DNA of 64,000 bases, taken from Bradyrhizobium sp. CCBAU 53351. GTDB taxonomy: Bacteria > Pseudomonadota > Alphaproteobacteria > Rhizobiales > Xanthobacteraceae. A program made the translations under genes and the position numbers. Below are positions 33,779 to 41,666 of the stretch, piece after piece. The notes beneath the pieces were generated by a model that was not told the DNA's origin, did no database searches, and saw only the letters and a list, made by a program, of their open reading frames with translations. The stretch covers positions 5,421,501-5,485,500 of the forward strand of contig NZ_CP030059.1 in assembly GCF_015291745.1 (NCBI RefSeq). Reading direction: 5' to 3'. The number at the start of each line of letters is the position of its first letter. The stretch's first letter is position 1.

Positions 33779-33850
33779 TTCCGGTATTCCGAAGATCAAG
33801 TCAAGCAATAATTCTGATATTCATAATTGCATCAATTCCGAATTTCGGAT
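33779..33850. promoter_or_regulatory. Three operators for the S24 repressor (O1-O3)
   Basis: Three related 15-bp sites: O1 TTCCGGTATTCCGAA (33779-33793), O2 TTCTGATATTCATAA (33812-33826), O3 TTCCGAATTTCGGAT (33836-33850). Shared pattern TTCYGNWWTTCNNAW with partial dyad symmetry; O3 contains a perfect 13-bp palindrome TCCGAATTTCGGA. They lie between the divergent GcrA paralogue and the repressor. O3 occupies the spacer of a candidate promoter (see next), so binding there should block the repressor gene's own transcription. Confidence 0.75.
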
Positions 33851-33856
33851 TACAAG
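33827..33856 (+). promoter_or_regulatory. Candidate promoter of the S24 repressor gene
   Basis: TTGCAT (33827-33832) and TACAAG (33851-33856) with an 18-base spacer holding operator O3. O3 starts 9 bases from the first base of the -35 box, the same placing as O5 in the other promoter. Weak -10 box; the geometry is the main support. Confidence 0.55.
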
Positions 33857-33888
33857 AGGCAAGACGGTGCGCAATCGAGGGAATCATC

Positions 33889-34497
33889 ATGTTGGACGTT
33901 GCAATGATCGAGCGGGGCCTAGAGAAGACGGGCAAGAGCAAGGGCGGCCTGGCGGCGGCCATGGGCGTGCGGCCCGGCGCGGTCTCGGAGATCCTCGGCG
34001 GCGAACGTCTGGTGAAGGCTTCGGAGATCATTCCGATCATGGAATATCTCGAGCTCAATCTCGCGCCGATCATGGGCCGGGTCGGTGCCGGCGCCGTGAT
34101 CGAGCCGGATTACGAGCAGGTTCCGCCGGAGGGGCTTGGCGACATAGCGCTGCCCTTCCCGATCATGGAAGAGACCGTCGCATTCGAGATCGTCGGCGAT
34201 TCGATGCTGCCCAAATACGAGAGCGGTGACGTGATCGTGGTCTACAAGGACCAGCGTCACCCGCTGTCGAGCTTCTACGGCGAGGAGGCCGTGGTCCGCC
34301 TCAAGACCGGCGAGCGTTATTTGAAGACCATCGAGCGGGGAAAAAGTCCGTCAGTCGTCAATCTCACCAGCTTCAATGCCAAGCCGATCGTCGGCGTCAA
34401 GCTGGAGTGGGTGGGGGAGATCTGCCTGTCGATGCCCAAAGGGCAGCTCGAGCGGCTCCGCGCCAAGTCGGCACGCCCCCGCAAGAAGAGCAGGTGA
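33889..34497 (+). CDS. S24-type (LexA/CI-like) repressor
   Basis: 202 residues from ATG 33889 with GGGAATCATC before it. N-terminal Cro/CI helix-turn-helix (GGLAAAMGVRPGAVSEILGG, about 19-38) and a C-terminal S24 protease/dimerisation domain: cleavage-type site VGAGAV (about 65-70), FEIVGDSMLPKYESGDVI (Ser nucleophile about 105) and VVRLKTGERYLKTIER (catalytic Lys, probably 146). The residues for self-cleavage are present, so it may respond to RecA-type signals like phage repressors, or bind ligand. The frame upstream to 33724 crosses the operators and is not used. Basic tail KSARPRKKSR. Confidence 0.88.
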   Translation: MLDVAMIERGLEKTGKSKGGLAAAMGVRPGAVSEILGGERLVKASEIIPIMEYLELNLAPIMGRVGAGAVIEPDYEQVPPEGLGDIALPFPIMEETVAFEIVGDSMLPKYESGDVIVVYKDQRHPLSSFYGEEAVVRLKTGERYLKTIERGKSPSVVNLTSFNAKPIVGVKLEWVGEICLSMPKGQLERLRAKSARPRKKSR

Positions 34498-34504
34498 CGT
34501 CGAT

Positions 34505-34555
34505 TTCCGTTATTCGGAAATTCCTGTTGACTAGATTCCGGTTTTCAGAAATACT
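34505..34555 (+). promoter_or_regulatory. Promoter and two operators (O4, O5) of the downstream gene
   Basis: O4 TTCCGTTATTCGGAA (34505-34519, near-perfect dyad) and O5 TTCCGGTTTTCAGAA (34536-34550). A promoter TTGACT (34527-34532), 17-base spacer, AATACT (34550-34555) has O5 inside the spacer, 9 bases from the -35 start. Bound repressor would block RNA polymerase. It drives the gene at 34598. Confidence 0.78.
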
Positions 34556-34597
34556 CTGCCCGCGATCCCGGTGACGGGACGCGGCAGGGCCGTTTAC

Positions 34598-34873
34598 ATG
34601 CAGTATTTCGTCGTGATGATCGACTACGGACGACGCGGCCGCGAGGCCGTCGTCGATCCCGAGATCACCAGACGGGAGGTCGTCTCCCGCATCGCCTCGG
34701 GTGAATACCAGAACGTCTCGTTCATCCACGAGATCGCGGAAAATATCGTCGAAGACGTCACCGAGGCCATCCTGAGCGAGGCCGCCCTGCCCCAGATCCC
34801 GCCCGAAGATATCGACCTGCAGGCAACCCGCCTCGATCACATACGGGACCTGCGCAAGCACGAACGGACGTGA
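34598..34873 (+). CDS. Hypothetical protein under the S24 repressor (91 aa)
   Basis: Start at ATG 34598 (MQYFVVMIDYGRRGREAVVD), preceded by GCAGGGCCGTTTAC; a GTG at 34571 is possible. PEITRREVVSRIASGEYQNV, SFIHEIAENIVEDVTEAILS and an acidic-helical end. Soluble, mixed helix-strand. The form IDYGRRGREAVVDPE.TRR.V..RI..GEY.NVSFIHE is a conserved uncharacterised type in Bradyrhizobium. It is the only clear target of the adjacent repressor, so it may be the effector of the unit. Function unknown. Confidence 0.75.
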   Translation: MQYFVVMIDYGRRGREAVVDPEITRREVVSRIASGEYQNVSFIHEIAENIVEDVTEAILSEAALPQIPPEDIDLQATRLDHIRDLRKHERT

Positions 34874-34911
34874 CGCAGGGCGCGATCGCCTGCGCCACGT
34901 CCGGCCGGACA

Positions 34912-35886
34912 TTACACCGTCAGCACGGTCGATCCCGTGGTCTTGCGCGCGGCGAGATCGGCATGCGCCTTGGCGGCGTCCTTCAGCGGATAGGTCTGGT
35001 GCACCTCGATCTTGACCGCACCGGACTTGACGACGTCGAACAGCTCGCCTGCCATCGCAACGAGGTTTTCACGCTTGGCGGCGTAGGTGAACAGCGTCGG
35101 GCGGGTGACGTAGAGCGAGCCCTTCTGAGCCAGCAGGCCGAGATTGAGCGGCTCGACCGCGCCGGAGGACTGACCGAACAGAGCGGCGACTCCGAGTGGC
35201 GCGAGGCAGTCCAGCGATTTCAGGAACGTGTCCTTGCCGACGGAATCATAGACCACCGGGACCTTTTTGCCGCCCGTGATCTCGTCGACCCGCTTCACGA
35301 AATCCTCGCGGGTGTAGATGATGACGTGATCGCAGCCATGCGCCTTGGCAAGCTTGGCCTTCTCGTCGTTGCTGACGGTGCCGATCACGGTCGCGCCGAG
35401 GTGCTTGGCCCACTGGCTCAGGATCAGGCCGACGCCGCCGGCTGCCGCATGCAGCAGGATGGTGTCACCGGCCTTCACCCGATAGGTCTGCCGGATCAGA
35501 TATTGCGTGGTGAGCCCTTTGAGCATCATCGCCGCAGCGGTCTTGTCGTCGACGCCATCAGGCACCTTCAGCAAACGGTCCGCAGGGATCAGCCGCGCCT
35601 CGGAATAGGCCCCGAGCGGCGAGGCGCCGTAGGCGACGCGATCGCCGGGCTTCAGATCAGTGACACCGGGTCCGACCTCCTCGACGATTCCGGCCGCCTC
35701 GCTGCCGAGCCCGCTCGGCAGTTGCGCCGGGTACAGGCCCGATCGGTTGTAGATGTCGACGAAGTTGAGGCCGACCGCGGTGTGGCGGATGCGCGCCTCG
35801 CCCGGCCCCGGCTTGCCGACGCTGACCTCCTCCCAGACCAGGACTTCCGGACCGCCGGTCTCGTGAAAACGAATGGCATGCGTCAT
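34912..35886 (-). CDS. qor: Zinc-independent NADPH:quinone oxidoreductase (MDR family)
   Basis: 324 residues from ATG 35886 with GGGAGCAACGCCC. MDR-type two-domain enzyme: THAIRFHETGGPEVLVWEEV, GLNFVDIYNRSGLYP (QOR active region), GSEAAGIVEEVGPGV, NADPH-binding LHAAAGGVGLILSQWAKHLG (AxxGGVG), IIYTREDF, VYDSVGKDTFL. No zinc-binding cysteines of alcohol dehydrogenases. Reduces quinones, one or two electrons, cytoplasmic. Length typical. Monocistronic by spacing. Confidence 0.92.
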   Translation of the reverse strand: MTHAIRFHETGGPEVLVWEEVSVGKPGPGEARIRHTAVGLNFVDIYNRSGLYPAQLPSGLGSEAAGIVEEVGPGVTDLKPGDRVAYGASPLGAYSEARLIPADRLLKVPDGVDDKTAAAMMLKGLTTQYLIRQTYRVKAGDTILLHAAAGGVGLILSQWAKHLGATVIGTVSNDEKAKLAKAHGCDHVIIYTREDFVKRVDEITGGKKVPVVYDSVGKDTFLKSLDCLAPLGVAALFGQSSGAVEPLNLGLLAQKGSLYVTRPTLFTYAAKRENLVAMAGELFDVVKSGAVKIEVHQTYPLKDAAKAHADLAARKTTGSTVLTV

Positions 35887-36112
35887 GGGCGTTGCTCCCT
35901 TATCGTTGGGGTGAGGATCCGAAAAAACCGGATTGGCCGCAGAAATAGGCATTCGGTCTGCCCGTTACAGTACAGTGACGTAACAAGAATGTCACAGCGA
36001 GCGACAAACCTCCGCCGTTCCAGCTCCGTTCGAAAGAGTTGATGACGCGCCTGAGGCGACCGGCAGTAGCTTCTGCGCGGGTTTGGTGGGTCGCATGCGA
36101 AGGAAAGCCGAG

Positions 36113-36313
36113 ATGCCAGCTTATGTACAGCATCATCAGGACGTCGAAATCGCGCCCGTGAATTGTCCCACCTGCATGGGTTTCCTGCCGATGTATGTGC
36201 GCGAGGTCGAGCCGCATTGGAGCCTTGCCAAGATCGACTTTGTCTATGAATGCGCCGATTGCGGCGCCGAGGTCAGACAGACCATCCGCAAGCCGGAAGT
36301 GCTGCGGCACTGA
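36113..36313 (+). CDS. Small zinc-ribbon protein (66 aa)
   Basis: Start ATG 36113, ribosome site GAAGGAAAGCCGAG. MPAYVQHHQDVEIAPVNCPT then CMGFLPMYVREVEPHWSLAK, FVYECADCGAEVRQTIRKPE. CPTC and CADC form a 4-Cys zinc ribbon. Widely conserved short protein in rhizobia; role unknown. Precedes the MoxR gene by 145 bases with a hairpin between. Confidence 0.7.
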   Translation: MPAYVQHHQDVEIAPVNCPTCMGFLPMYVREVEPHWSLAKIDFVYECADCGAEVRQTIRKPEVLRH

Positions 36314-36392
36314 TCGCGAGCGGCGAACCGCTCAACTATTTGCGTTCAGCGGAAAAAACGCCGCTCATGCGGGTCTGATGTCTCCCAAACGA

Positions 36393-36429
36393 GGCTTGTT
36401 CTTTGCCGGGAACGCAGGCAGAACAAGCC
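36393..36429 (+). promoter_or_regulatory. Stem-loop in the leader of the MoxR gene
   Basis: GGCTTGTTCT (36393-36402) and AGAACAAGCC (36420-36429) are perfect 10-bp arms with 17 bases between, which can add a short inner GCC/GGC pairing. It lies 30 bases before the GTG start. It could be an RNA leader element or a protein-binding site; no T-run follows. Confidence 0.6.
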
Positions 36430-36458
36430 CCAAGCAAGACCTTTGGGAGCGCCCTTTC

Positions 36459-37406
36459 GTGGCTGATCAGAAGGCCTCGACCTCGATCGAGGCAGTGGAG
36501 AGCGGCCTCGCCGCGCAGGGCTATATCGCGAGCCGGCAGATCGCGACCGCCGTCTATTTGTCGCAGCAGATCGAGAAGCCGATCCTGGTCGAGGGCCCCG
36601 CGGGCGTCGGCAAGACCGAGCTCGCCAAGGCGATCGCCGCCTGGCGCGGCATGAAGATGATCCGCCTGCAATGCTACGAAGGCCTCGACGAGGCCAAGGC
36701 GCTGTACGAGTGGAAATACGCCAAGCAGCTTCTCTACACGCAGATCCTCAAGGACAAGCTCGGCGAAGTCCTGGGCGGTGCGCAGACGCTGCATGCCGCG
36801 CTCGACCAGCTCCACGATTTTGGCGACGTGTTCTTCTCCAAGGAATTCGTCGAGCCGCGTCCCCTGCTCCAGGCGCTGGAGCAGCCGGGCGGCTGCGTGC
36901 TCCTGATCGACGAGATCGACAAGTCGGACGCGGAATTCGAATCGCTGCTGCTGGAGATCCTGTCCGACTTCCAGGTCACGATCCCCGAGCTCGGCACCGT
37001 CTCGGCCATCACGCCGCCGACCGTCATCCTCACCTCCAACAGCGAGCGCGATCTCGGTGACGCCCTGAAGCGGCGCTGCCTGCATCTGCATATCGGCTTC
37101 CCCGAGCAACGGCTCGAGGAGCGCATCGTCGAAAGCCGCGTGCCCGGCATCTCGCAGGCCCTGCGCCGGCAGATGGTCGGCTTCATCCACGAGATCCGCT
37201 CGCTGGATCTGAAGAAGCTACCTTCTGTCAGCGAGACCATCGACTGGGCGCGCGTCCTGGTGCTGCTGCAGGCCACGGAGCTCGACACCGATATCGTCAA
37301 GGACACCCTCAACGTGCTCCTGAAATACGAAGCCGACATCGAGGCCGCATCGCCGCAGGTGACGACCTTCATCGCCAAGGCGGCACGGTCCAACGTCTTC
37401 GGTTGA
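36459..37406 (+). CDS. MoxR-type AAA+ ATPase
   Basis: 315 residues. GTG 36459 is preferred because TTTGGGAGCG lies 9 bases upstream and the protein then begins VADQKASTSIEAVESGLA, the usual place for the family. Walker A LVEGPAGVGKTELAKAI, Walker B VLLIDEIDKSDAEFE, sensor 1 VILTSNSERDLGDALKRRC, arginine finger region RRCLHLHIGFPE. Encoded 5 bases before the VWA gene, so one operon. MoxR-VWA pairs act as metal-insertion or complex-assembly chaperones (for example CoxD/CoxE with CO dehydrogenase); the client here is unknown. Confidence 0.9.
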   Translation: MADQKASTSIEAVESGLAAQGYIASRQIATAVYLSQQIEKPILVEGPAGVGKTELAKAIAAWRGMKMIRLQCYEGLDEAKALYEWKYAKQLLYTQILKDKLGEVLGGAQTLHAALDQLHDFGDVFFSKEFVEPRPLLQALEQPGGCVLLIDEIDKSDAEFESLLLEILSDFQVTIPELGTVSAITPPTVILTSNSERDLGDALKRRCLHLHIGFPEQRLEERIVESRVPGISQALRRQMVGFIHEIRSLDLKKLPSVSETIDWARVLVLLQATELDTDIVKDTLNVLLKYEADIEAASPQVTTFIAKAARSNVFG

Positions 37407-37411
37407 CGCCG

Positions 37412-38788
37412 ATGCGCGAGAACCTCCATCGTTTCTTTCGGGCGGCGCGGGGCGTCGGCGTCCACGTTTCGCCTGCCGAAAGCATCGATGCGATGCGCGC
37501 AGTCGCGCAAGTCGGCATCTCCGACCGTGCCGTGCTGCGCGACGCTCTGCTTCTGACGCTCGCCAAATCGCAGGACGAGAAGCTCGCGCTCGGCGACTGT
37601 TTTGACCTCTTCTTCAGCCAGCCTGAGCCGCGGCAGGATCAGCCCGAGACGCCCGACGACGGCGCGTCGCAGGACGCAGATCAGTCGCCCTCCTCCAGCT
37701 CGGCCAGCGAGCCGGGCGAAGGTCAATCTCCCGAGGATTTGGGTCCGCTTGCGCAGATGCTGCTGTCGCAGGACCGCAATGCGCTCGCAGCCGCCATCGC
37801 CAGCGCCTCCGGTACGGCCTCCCTGTCCGACATCCGCTACTCCACTCAGCGCGGCATCTTCTCCAGCCGCATCCTCGACGCCATGGGCCTGCAGCGCCTG
37901 CGCGACGATCTCGACGAGCTGACCGCGACCAATCCGGCGCTGGCCGAGCGACTGCGTACCGCCCTCGACGCCCTGCGCGAGGCGGTGCGCGATACGGTCT
38001 CGCAGGGGCTTGCGCTCTATGCCCGCGAGGAGGCCGAAAACCTCCGCAACGAGATCCTGCGCAACGCGCCGCTTGCCCGCATCGAGCGGCGCCAGATCGC
38101 CGAGATGCGCGCCCTCATCCGCCAGATCGCGCGCCGCCTGCGCGAGCGCTATTCCAAGCCGCGCAAGCGACAGCGCCGCGGCCATCTCGATGTCCGCCGC
38201 ACGTTGCGCCGTAACGCAGCCTGGGGCGGCGTGCCCTTCCTCACGGCGTGGAAGCGCAAGCACCGCGACCGGCCGAAGATCGTAGCGCTCTGCGACGTCT
38301 CCGGCTCGGTCGCGCAAGTGTCCGATTTCTTCCTGCTTCTGATCCACTCCTTGCACGAAGTGGTCGACGACGTCCGCTCCTTCGCCTTCTCCTCGCATCT
38401 GATCGAGGTCAGCGACATCCTGGAGGCGAAAGCGCCGGAAGAGGCGATGGCCGAGATCATGTCCAAGGTCGGCTTCGGCTCGTCGGACTACGGCTCGTCG
38501 CTGGTCGATTTCGAGAAGGATTTCATGAGCGCGCTGACGCCGCGCACGACGGTGATCGTGCTCGGCGACGCCCGCAGCAACAATCTCGATCCGCGCGCCG
38601 ACATCCTGCGCCGCATCTCAGAGCGCTCGAAGCGGCTGGTCTGGCTCAATCCCGAAGGACGGCTTGCCTGGGGCTTCGGCGATTCCGAGATGCCACGCTA
38701 TGCGACCTTCTGTACCGTCGTGCGCCAGTGCGCCACCGCGCAACAGCTCGAGCGCGCCGTGTCGGATATCGTGGCAACCTATCAGTAG
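37412..38788 (+). CDS. VWA-domain protein, CoxE-like partner of MoxR ATPase
   Basis: 458 residues from ATG 37412 (a TTG three codons before is possible). Helical N-terminal part (LHRFFRAARGVGVHVSPAES) with an acidic/Ser linker (TPDDGASQDADQSPSSSSAS), a middle helical region and a C-terminal VWA domain with the MIDAS motif ALCDVSGSVAQVSDFFLLLI (DxSxS) and LGDARSNNLDP. CoxE-like proteins act with MoxR ATPases in cofactor insertion. The gene follows the ATPase stop closely. Client unknown; the xanthine dehydrogenase of the window is 12 kb away and is an untested candidate. Confidence 0.88.
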   Translation: MRENLHRFFRAARGVGVHVSPAESIDAMRAVAQVGISDRAVLRDALLLTLAKSQDEKLALGDCFDLFFSQPEPRQDQPETPDDGASQDADQSPSSSSASEPGEGQSPEDLGPLAQMLLSQDRNALAAAIASASGTASLSDIRYSTQRGIFSSRILDAMGLQRLRDDLDELTATNPALAERLRTALDALREAVRDTVSQGLALYAREEAENLRNEILRNAPLARIERRQIAEMRALIRQIARRLRERYSKPRKRQRRGHLDVRRTLRRNAAWGGVPFLTAWKRKHRDRPKIVALCDVSGSVAQVSDFFLLLIHSLHEVVDDVRSFAFSSHLIEVSDILEAKAPEEAMAEIMSKVGFGSSDYGSSLVDFEKDFMSALTPRTTVIVLGDARSNNLDPRADILRRISERSKRLVWLNPEGRLAWGFGDSEMPRYATFCTVVRQCATAQQLERAVSDIVATYQ

Positions 38789-38807
38789 CTCTCGCTCGCG
38801 ACCAATC

Positions 38808-38990
38808 TCAGTTTCGCACAAGCTCCGCCTGGCCGACGTTGCACTCCCGGAAGTGATAAGCAATCTCGTCGAGCGCGCGCTGCTCCCATTCCTCGGCTTG
38901 CGCGAGCCAGAACAGCCGGCGATCAAGATCGAATGCCGCACGCTCCCGGCACAGGGTTTCCTGACTGCGAATTTCAACGAGCCTGTTCAT
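38808..38990 (-). CDS. Small hypothetical protein (60 aa)
   Basis: ATG 38990 after GCAGGAGTGGAGTGC. MNRLVEIRSQETLCRERAAF, DLDRRLFWLAQAEEWEQRAL, DEIAYHFRECN. Helical, two cysteines. Conserved short family type in Bradyrhizobium (REL..RE.LCR..A..D....FWLAEAEEW). Converges with the VWA gene. Function unknown. Confidence 0.7.
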   Translation of the reverse strand: MNRLVEIRSQETLCRERAAFDLDRRLFWLAQAEEWEQRALDEIAYHFRECNVGQAELVRN

Positions 38991-39014
38991 GCACTCCACT
39001 CCTGCCACGTGAAG

Positions 39015-39341
39015 TCATTCCCCGCGAATCAAAATAGCAGAATCCCGGATCGCCCGCTTCATGATTTCTGGGCATGTCCCGACACATAATGGGACAGCGA
39101 TACTTTCCGTGCACTGCGGTAGCTCGCAGCGCAACATCAACTGCGGATCATCAATTAGTGATCGAACCACGGGGACGATATTCGCGATCAGACGATCTAC
39201 TTCTCGTGTCGCAACGAAGTGCGGCAATTCGTGAAGAGACGTTCTAAACAGCCCACCGAATTCCCGACTCATTGTCGTCGCATGGTCTTCATGCAGCGCC
39301 GGTAACAGAGGCGCGAACGGCACGATCTCTTGAGGCAACAT
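39015..39341 (-). CDS. Possible hypothetical protein (108 aa)
   Basis: From ATG 39341: MLPQEIVPFAPLLPALHEDH, REFGGLFRTSLHELPHFVAT, REVDRLIANIVPVVRSLIDD, LPQCTESIAVPLCVGTCPEI. Composition is protein-like with helices, but no ribosome site is seen and its ATG overlaps that of the + gene. No homologue recognised. Confidence 0.4.
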   Translation of the reverse strand: MLPQEIVPFAPLLPALHEDHATTMSREFGGLFRTSLHELPHFVATREVDRLIANIVPVVRSLIDDPQLMLRCELPQCTESIAVPLCVGTCPEIMKRAIRDSAILIRGE

Positions 39342-39561
39342 GAGCAATGATTTCGATTTCGAACTTGCACCGGACCAGTGGGAAGCGCTGCGTACACTTC
39401 GTAACCCGCTGTCGAACCGTCGCCTCTCGAAGTCCTATCTCGTCGAAGGCCTCGTCGAGCTCGGCCTCGTCGCCATCAACGACGGCGTACCTGCGATAAC
39501 GCCGGCCGGGCGCAAAGTGCTCGTGCGCGGATCGTGCCGGTTGCTGGATCTCGTGGCGTGA
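39340..39561 (+). CDS. Small conserved hypothetical protein (73 aa)
   Basis: MSNDFDFELAPDQWEALRTL, RNPLSNRRLSKSYLVEGLVE, LGLVAINDGVPAITPAGRKV. Winged-helix-like pattern (helix, helix, then strand pair GVPAITPAGRKVL). Conserved rhizobial short protein: F-x-L-A-P-x-Q-W-E-x-L...V-E-G-L-x-x-L-G-L. A ribosome site TTGAGGCAAC is present. Possibly DNA-binding; not shown. Confidence 0.7.
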   Translation: MSNDFDFELAPDQWEALRTLRNPLSNRRLSKSYLVEGLVELGLVAINDGVPAITPAGRKVLVRGSCRLLDLVA

Positions 39562-39614
39562 GCCGTTCGCGCTGATCCTCAGCGACCTTCCCTGCCGGCA
39601 TATCGCCGCGCAGG

Positions 39615-40988
39615 TCAGTCGCTCCACTGCAGGAGCGGCGATCCATACGCCCTCCTCCAGACCGACAGGAAACGCGGAAACCAGGAGTGAGCCACCGCGC
39701 CCTTATAGGCCCAGGTGCGATACTTCAGACCTTGCTCGGAGATCAGCTCCTGATATCCGCCGTGCAGCTCGGTCGCGGTCCGAATGTCCTTCAATATTCC
39801 CTGAGCGCACGAACGATAGGTGTCGCTCCCCGAAAACTCACCATAGTCCAACATGCGATCCGCAAATTCGACGTTGAACGTCGGCCAGGAAGAACGTCCC
39901 TGGTAAGCAGGCGCCGCAATCTTGTGGATCATCTTGTTCCGCGGATTATCGGCAGACACCAGGAAGTGGAAGGTGCTGGGGATGCGAAAGCGCGGCTCGG
40001 CGATGATCAGATCCGCCGTAGCCGCGAACAGCTTTCGCTCGCTCGCATCGTTCAGATCCCAGAAGCCGCGATGCACGCTGACAAAATCCAGCGCGACCGA
40101 AGACGCCGGCGAACTCGCCGGACCGTCCAGAGAATGCCTGATGTATCCGTCTCTGCCGAACAGACGGAGCAGGTCCTTCTTGTACTGCGCGAGATCGCGC
40201 CCGAGCAGCCTCTTCAGCTCGTTCTCGTCGACGATGCCGAGCTGCACGCTCCACACGAAGGTCGTGTGGACGCAGGCATTGGTCACGAAGCGCCGGCGCT
40301 CGGCGCGGGTATCCGTTGCGGCGGAGCGAGGGCGATGGGTATCACACAGCAAAGAGGAGGTGCCGTCATGGCCGAACGGCTCGAGCTCGCTTGCGAGCTT
40401 GAGGATCGCGCGCTTGAGGTCACCGCCATATTCGGCCAGCAGCAGGCGGCCGGCATGCGCACATTGCGACATCGCCAAATAGGACGACGTCCTCTGATCG
40501 GCCGAGATCATCTGCTGCAGGCCGGCCAGAATGCCGAGCAGCGTATCCGACGGACGCGAGAAGTAATTCACACCGAGGTATCGACCGCGTCCGGCCGGGA
40601 CGATGGTCGTCGTGATGACGTCGGCGCGAACCGCCTCCAGCAACAAACGGATGCTCCTGTCGAGCAGCCGGGCTCGCCGCACGGCATCCTGCGCATCCAT
40701 GATGGTTTCGGGGTCGAGGACGTCAGGATAGAACCAGGCGAAGTCACGGGGATAGTAAGCGGATGCGTGTGGTGCGCCCGTGACGAGGAAGGCCTCGGTG
40801 ACCGAAAATGCGCTGTCCATCGAGTGCCGGTACAGGTCCTCGATGGCCGACAACGAATGAGGCGATTTTCTCAGGAATCGATCCCCCAAAAAATTGACCG
40901 CCTGGAGGGCATTGGCGACAAACGTCGCAGCCGTGCCTTGGTAAAATCGGTTTCTGCGTTCTGAGGGCAACGGGATATCGCTATTCAT
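39615..40988 (-). CDS. Large hypothetical protein with glycosidase-like features (457 aa)
   Basis: ATG 40988 (MNSDIPLPSERRNRFYQGTA); frame upstream is not protein-like. Mostly helical. FLVTGAPHASAYYPRDFAWF, then YPDVLDPETIMDAQDAVRRA, and a late ATELHGGYQELISEQGLKYR, AVAHSWFPRFLSVWRRA. YPRDFAWFYPD and the HGGYQE region look like the (alpha/alpha)6 barrel motifs of glucoamylase/GH-type enzymes, in which Asp-Phe-Ala and a Glu are catalytic. That is a pattern match, not a family assignment. No signal peptide, so cytoplasmic. Substrate unknown; divergent from the deaminase gene. Confidence 0.6.
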   Translation of the reverse strand: MNSDIPLPSERRNRFYQGTAATFVANALQAVNFLGDRFLRKSPHSLSAIEDLYRHSMDSAFSVTEAFLVTGAPHASAYYPRDFAWFYPDVLDPETIMDAQDAVRRARLLDRSIRLLLEAVRADVITTTIVPAGRGRYLGVNYFSRPSDTLLGILAGLQQMISADQRTSSYLAMSQCAHAGRLLLAEYGGDLKRAILKLASELEPFGHDGTSSLLCDTHRPRSAATDTRAERRRFVTNACVHTTFVWSVQLGIVDENELKRLLGRDLAQYKKDLLRLFGRDGYIRHSLDGPASSPASSVALDFVSVHRGFWDLNDASERKLFAATADLIIAEPRFRIPSTFHFLVSADNPRNKMIHKIAAPAYQGRSSWPTFNVEFADRMLDYGEFSGSDTYRSCAQGILKDIRTATELHGGYQELISEQGLKYRTWAYKGAVAHSWFPRFLSVWRRAYGSPLLQWSD

Positions 40989-41165
40989 ATGCGACCGGGG
41001 GTCACTCCGATGGTGCGGCCACCATCCAGAGCATGGCTGATTCGTATTTCGCCCAGATGACCGCCGGCCTCCGGTTCCACGGTGAATTGGTGTATGAAGC
41101 ACGACCAGCGACGCCGATTTTGCCGTGATCGGCGGGCACGGAGCGACACTCACCGAGGAGGTTCG

Positions 41166-41648
41166 ATGGCCGGTGTATCCGAACGCGACGAACACTTTCT
41201 GCGTCTCTCCTTCGCTGTCGCCCGCCGCGCTCTCACCCATGGCAATCATCCCTTCGGCTGTATCGTCGTCGCGGGCGGCAAGGTGCTGATCGAGGCCGAG
41301 AACGGCTACATGCCGGATCACGACGGCACCGCGCATGCCGAACGTCTCGCGGCCACCCAGGCCTGCCGCACGCTCAGCCGCGAGGTGCTGGCGACAGCGA
41401 CGCTCTATTCCTCGGCGGAGCCCTGCGCGATGTGCGCCGGCGCGATCTACTGGGCCGGCATCGGCCGCGTCGTCTATGGCCTCAGCGAGCATCGCCTGCG
41501 CGGCGTCACCGGCAACCATCCGGAGAATCCGACCCTCGATCTGCCGTGCCGCGAGGTCTTTGCCAGCGGCCAGCGGCCGACCGAGGTCGTAGGCCCGGCG
41601 CTCGAGGACGAAGCCGAAGCGCTGCACGACGGCGTGTGGACGAAGTAG
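41166..41648 (+). CDS. Nucleoside/guanine-deaminase-like zinc deaminase
   Basis: 160 residues from ATG 41166 with GAGGAGGTTCG. Cytidine-deaminase-fold enzyme: HPFGCIVVAGGKVLIEAENG, zinc and proton shuttle in GTAHAERLAA (His-Ala-Glu) and SSAEPCAMCAGAIYW (Pro-Cys-x-x-Cys). Closest shape is the short GuaD/TadA type, which hydrolyses guanine or adenosine. With the purine locus starting just after it, guanine to xanthine is a reasonable guess, but TadA-like or cytosine activity cannot be excluded. Followed by a dispersed repeat. Confidence 0.8.
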   Translation: MAGVSERDEHFLRLSFAVARRALTHGNHPFGCIVVAGGKVLIEAENGYMPDHDGTAHAERLAATQACRTLSREVLATATLYSSAEPCAMCAGAIYWAGIGRVVYGLSEHRLRGVTGNHPENPTLDLPCREVFASGQRPTEVVGPALEDEAEALHDGVWTK

Positions 41649-41666
41649 GCACGAGCTCAGATCTGT

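Noticed and set aside
36734..38398. 554-residue minus-strand frame
   Set aside because: Antisense to the MoxR and VWA genes.
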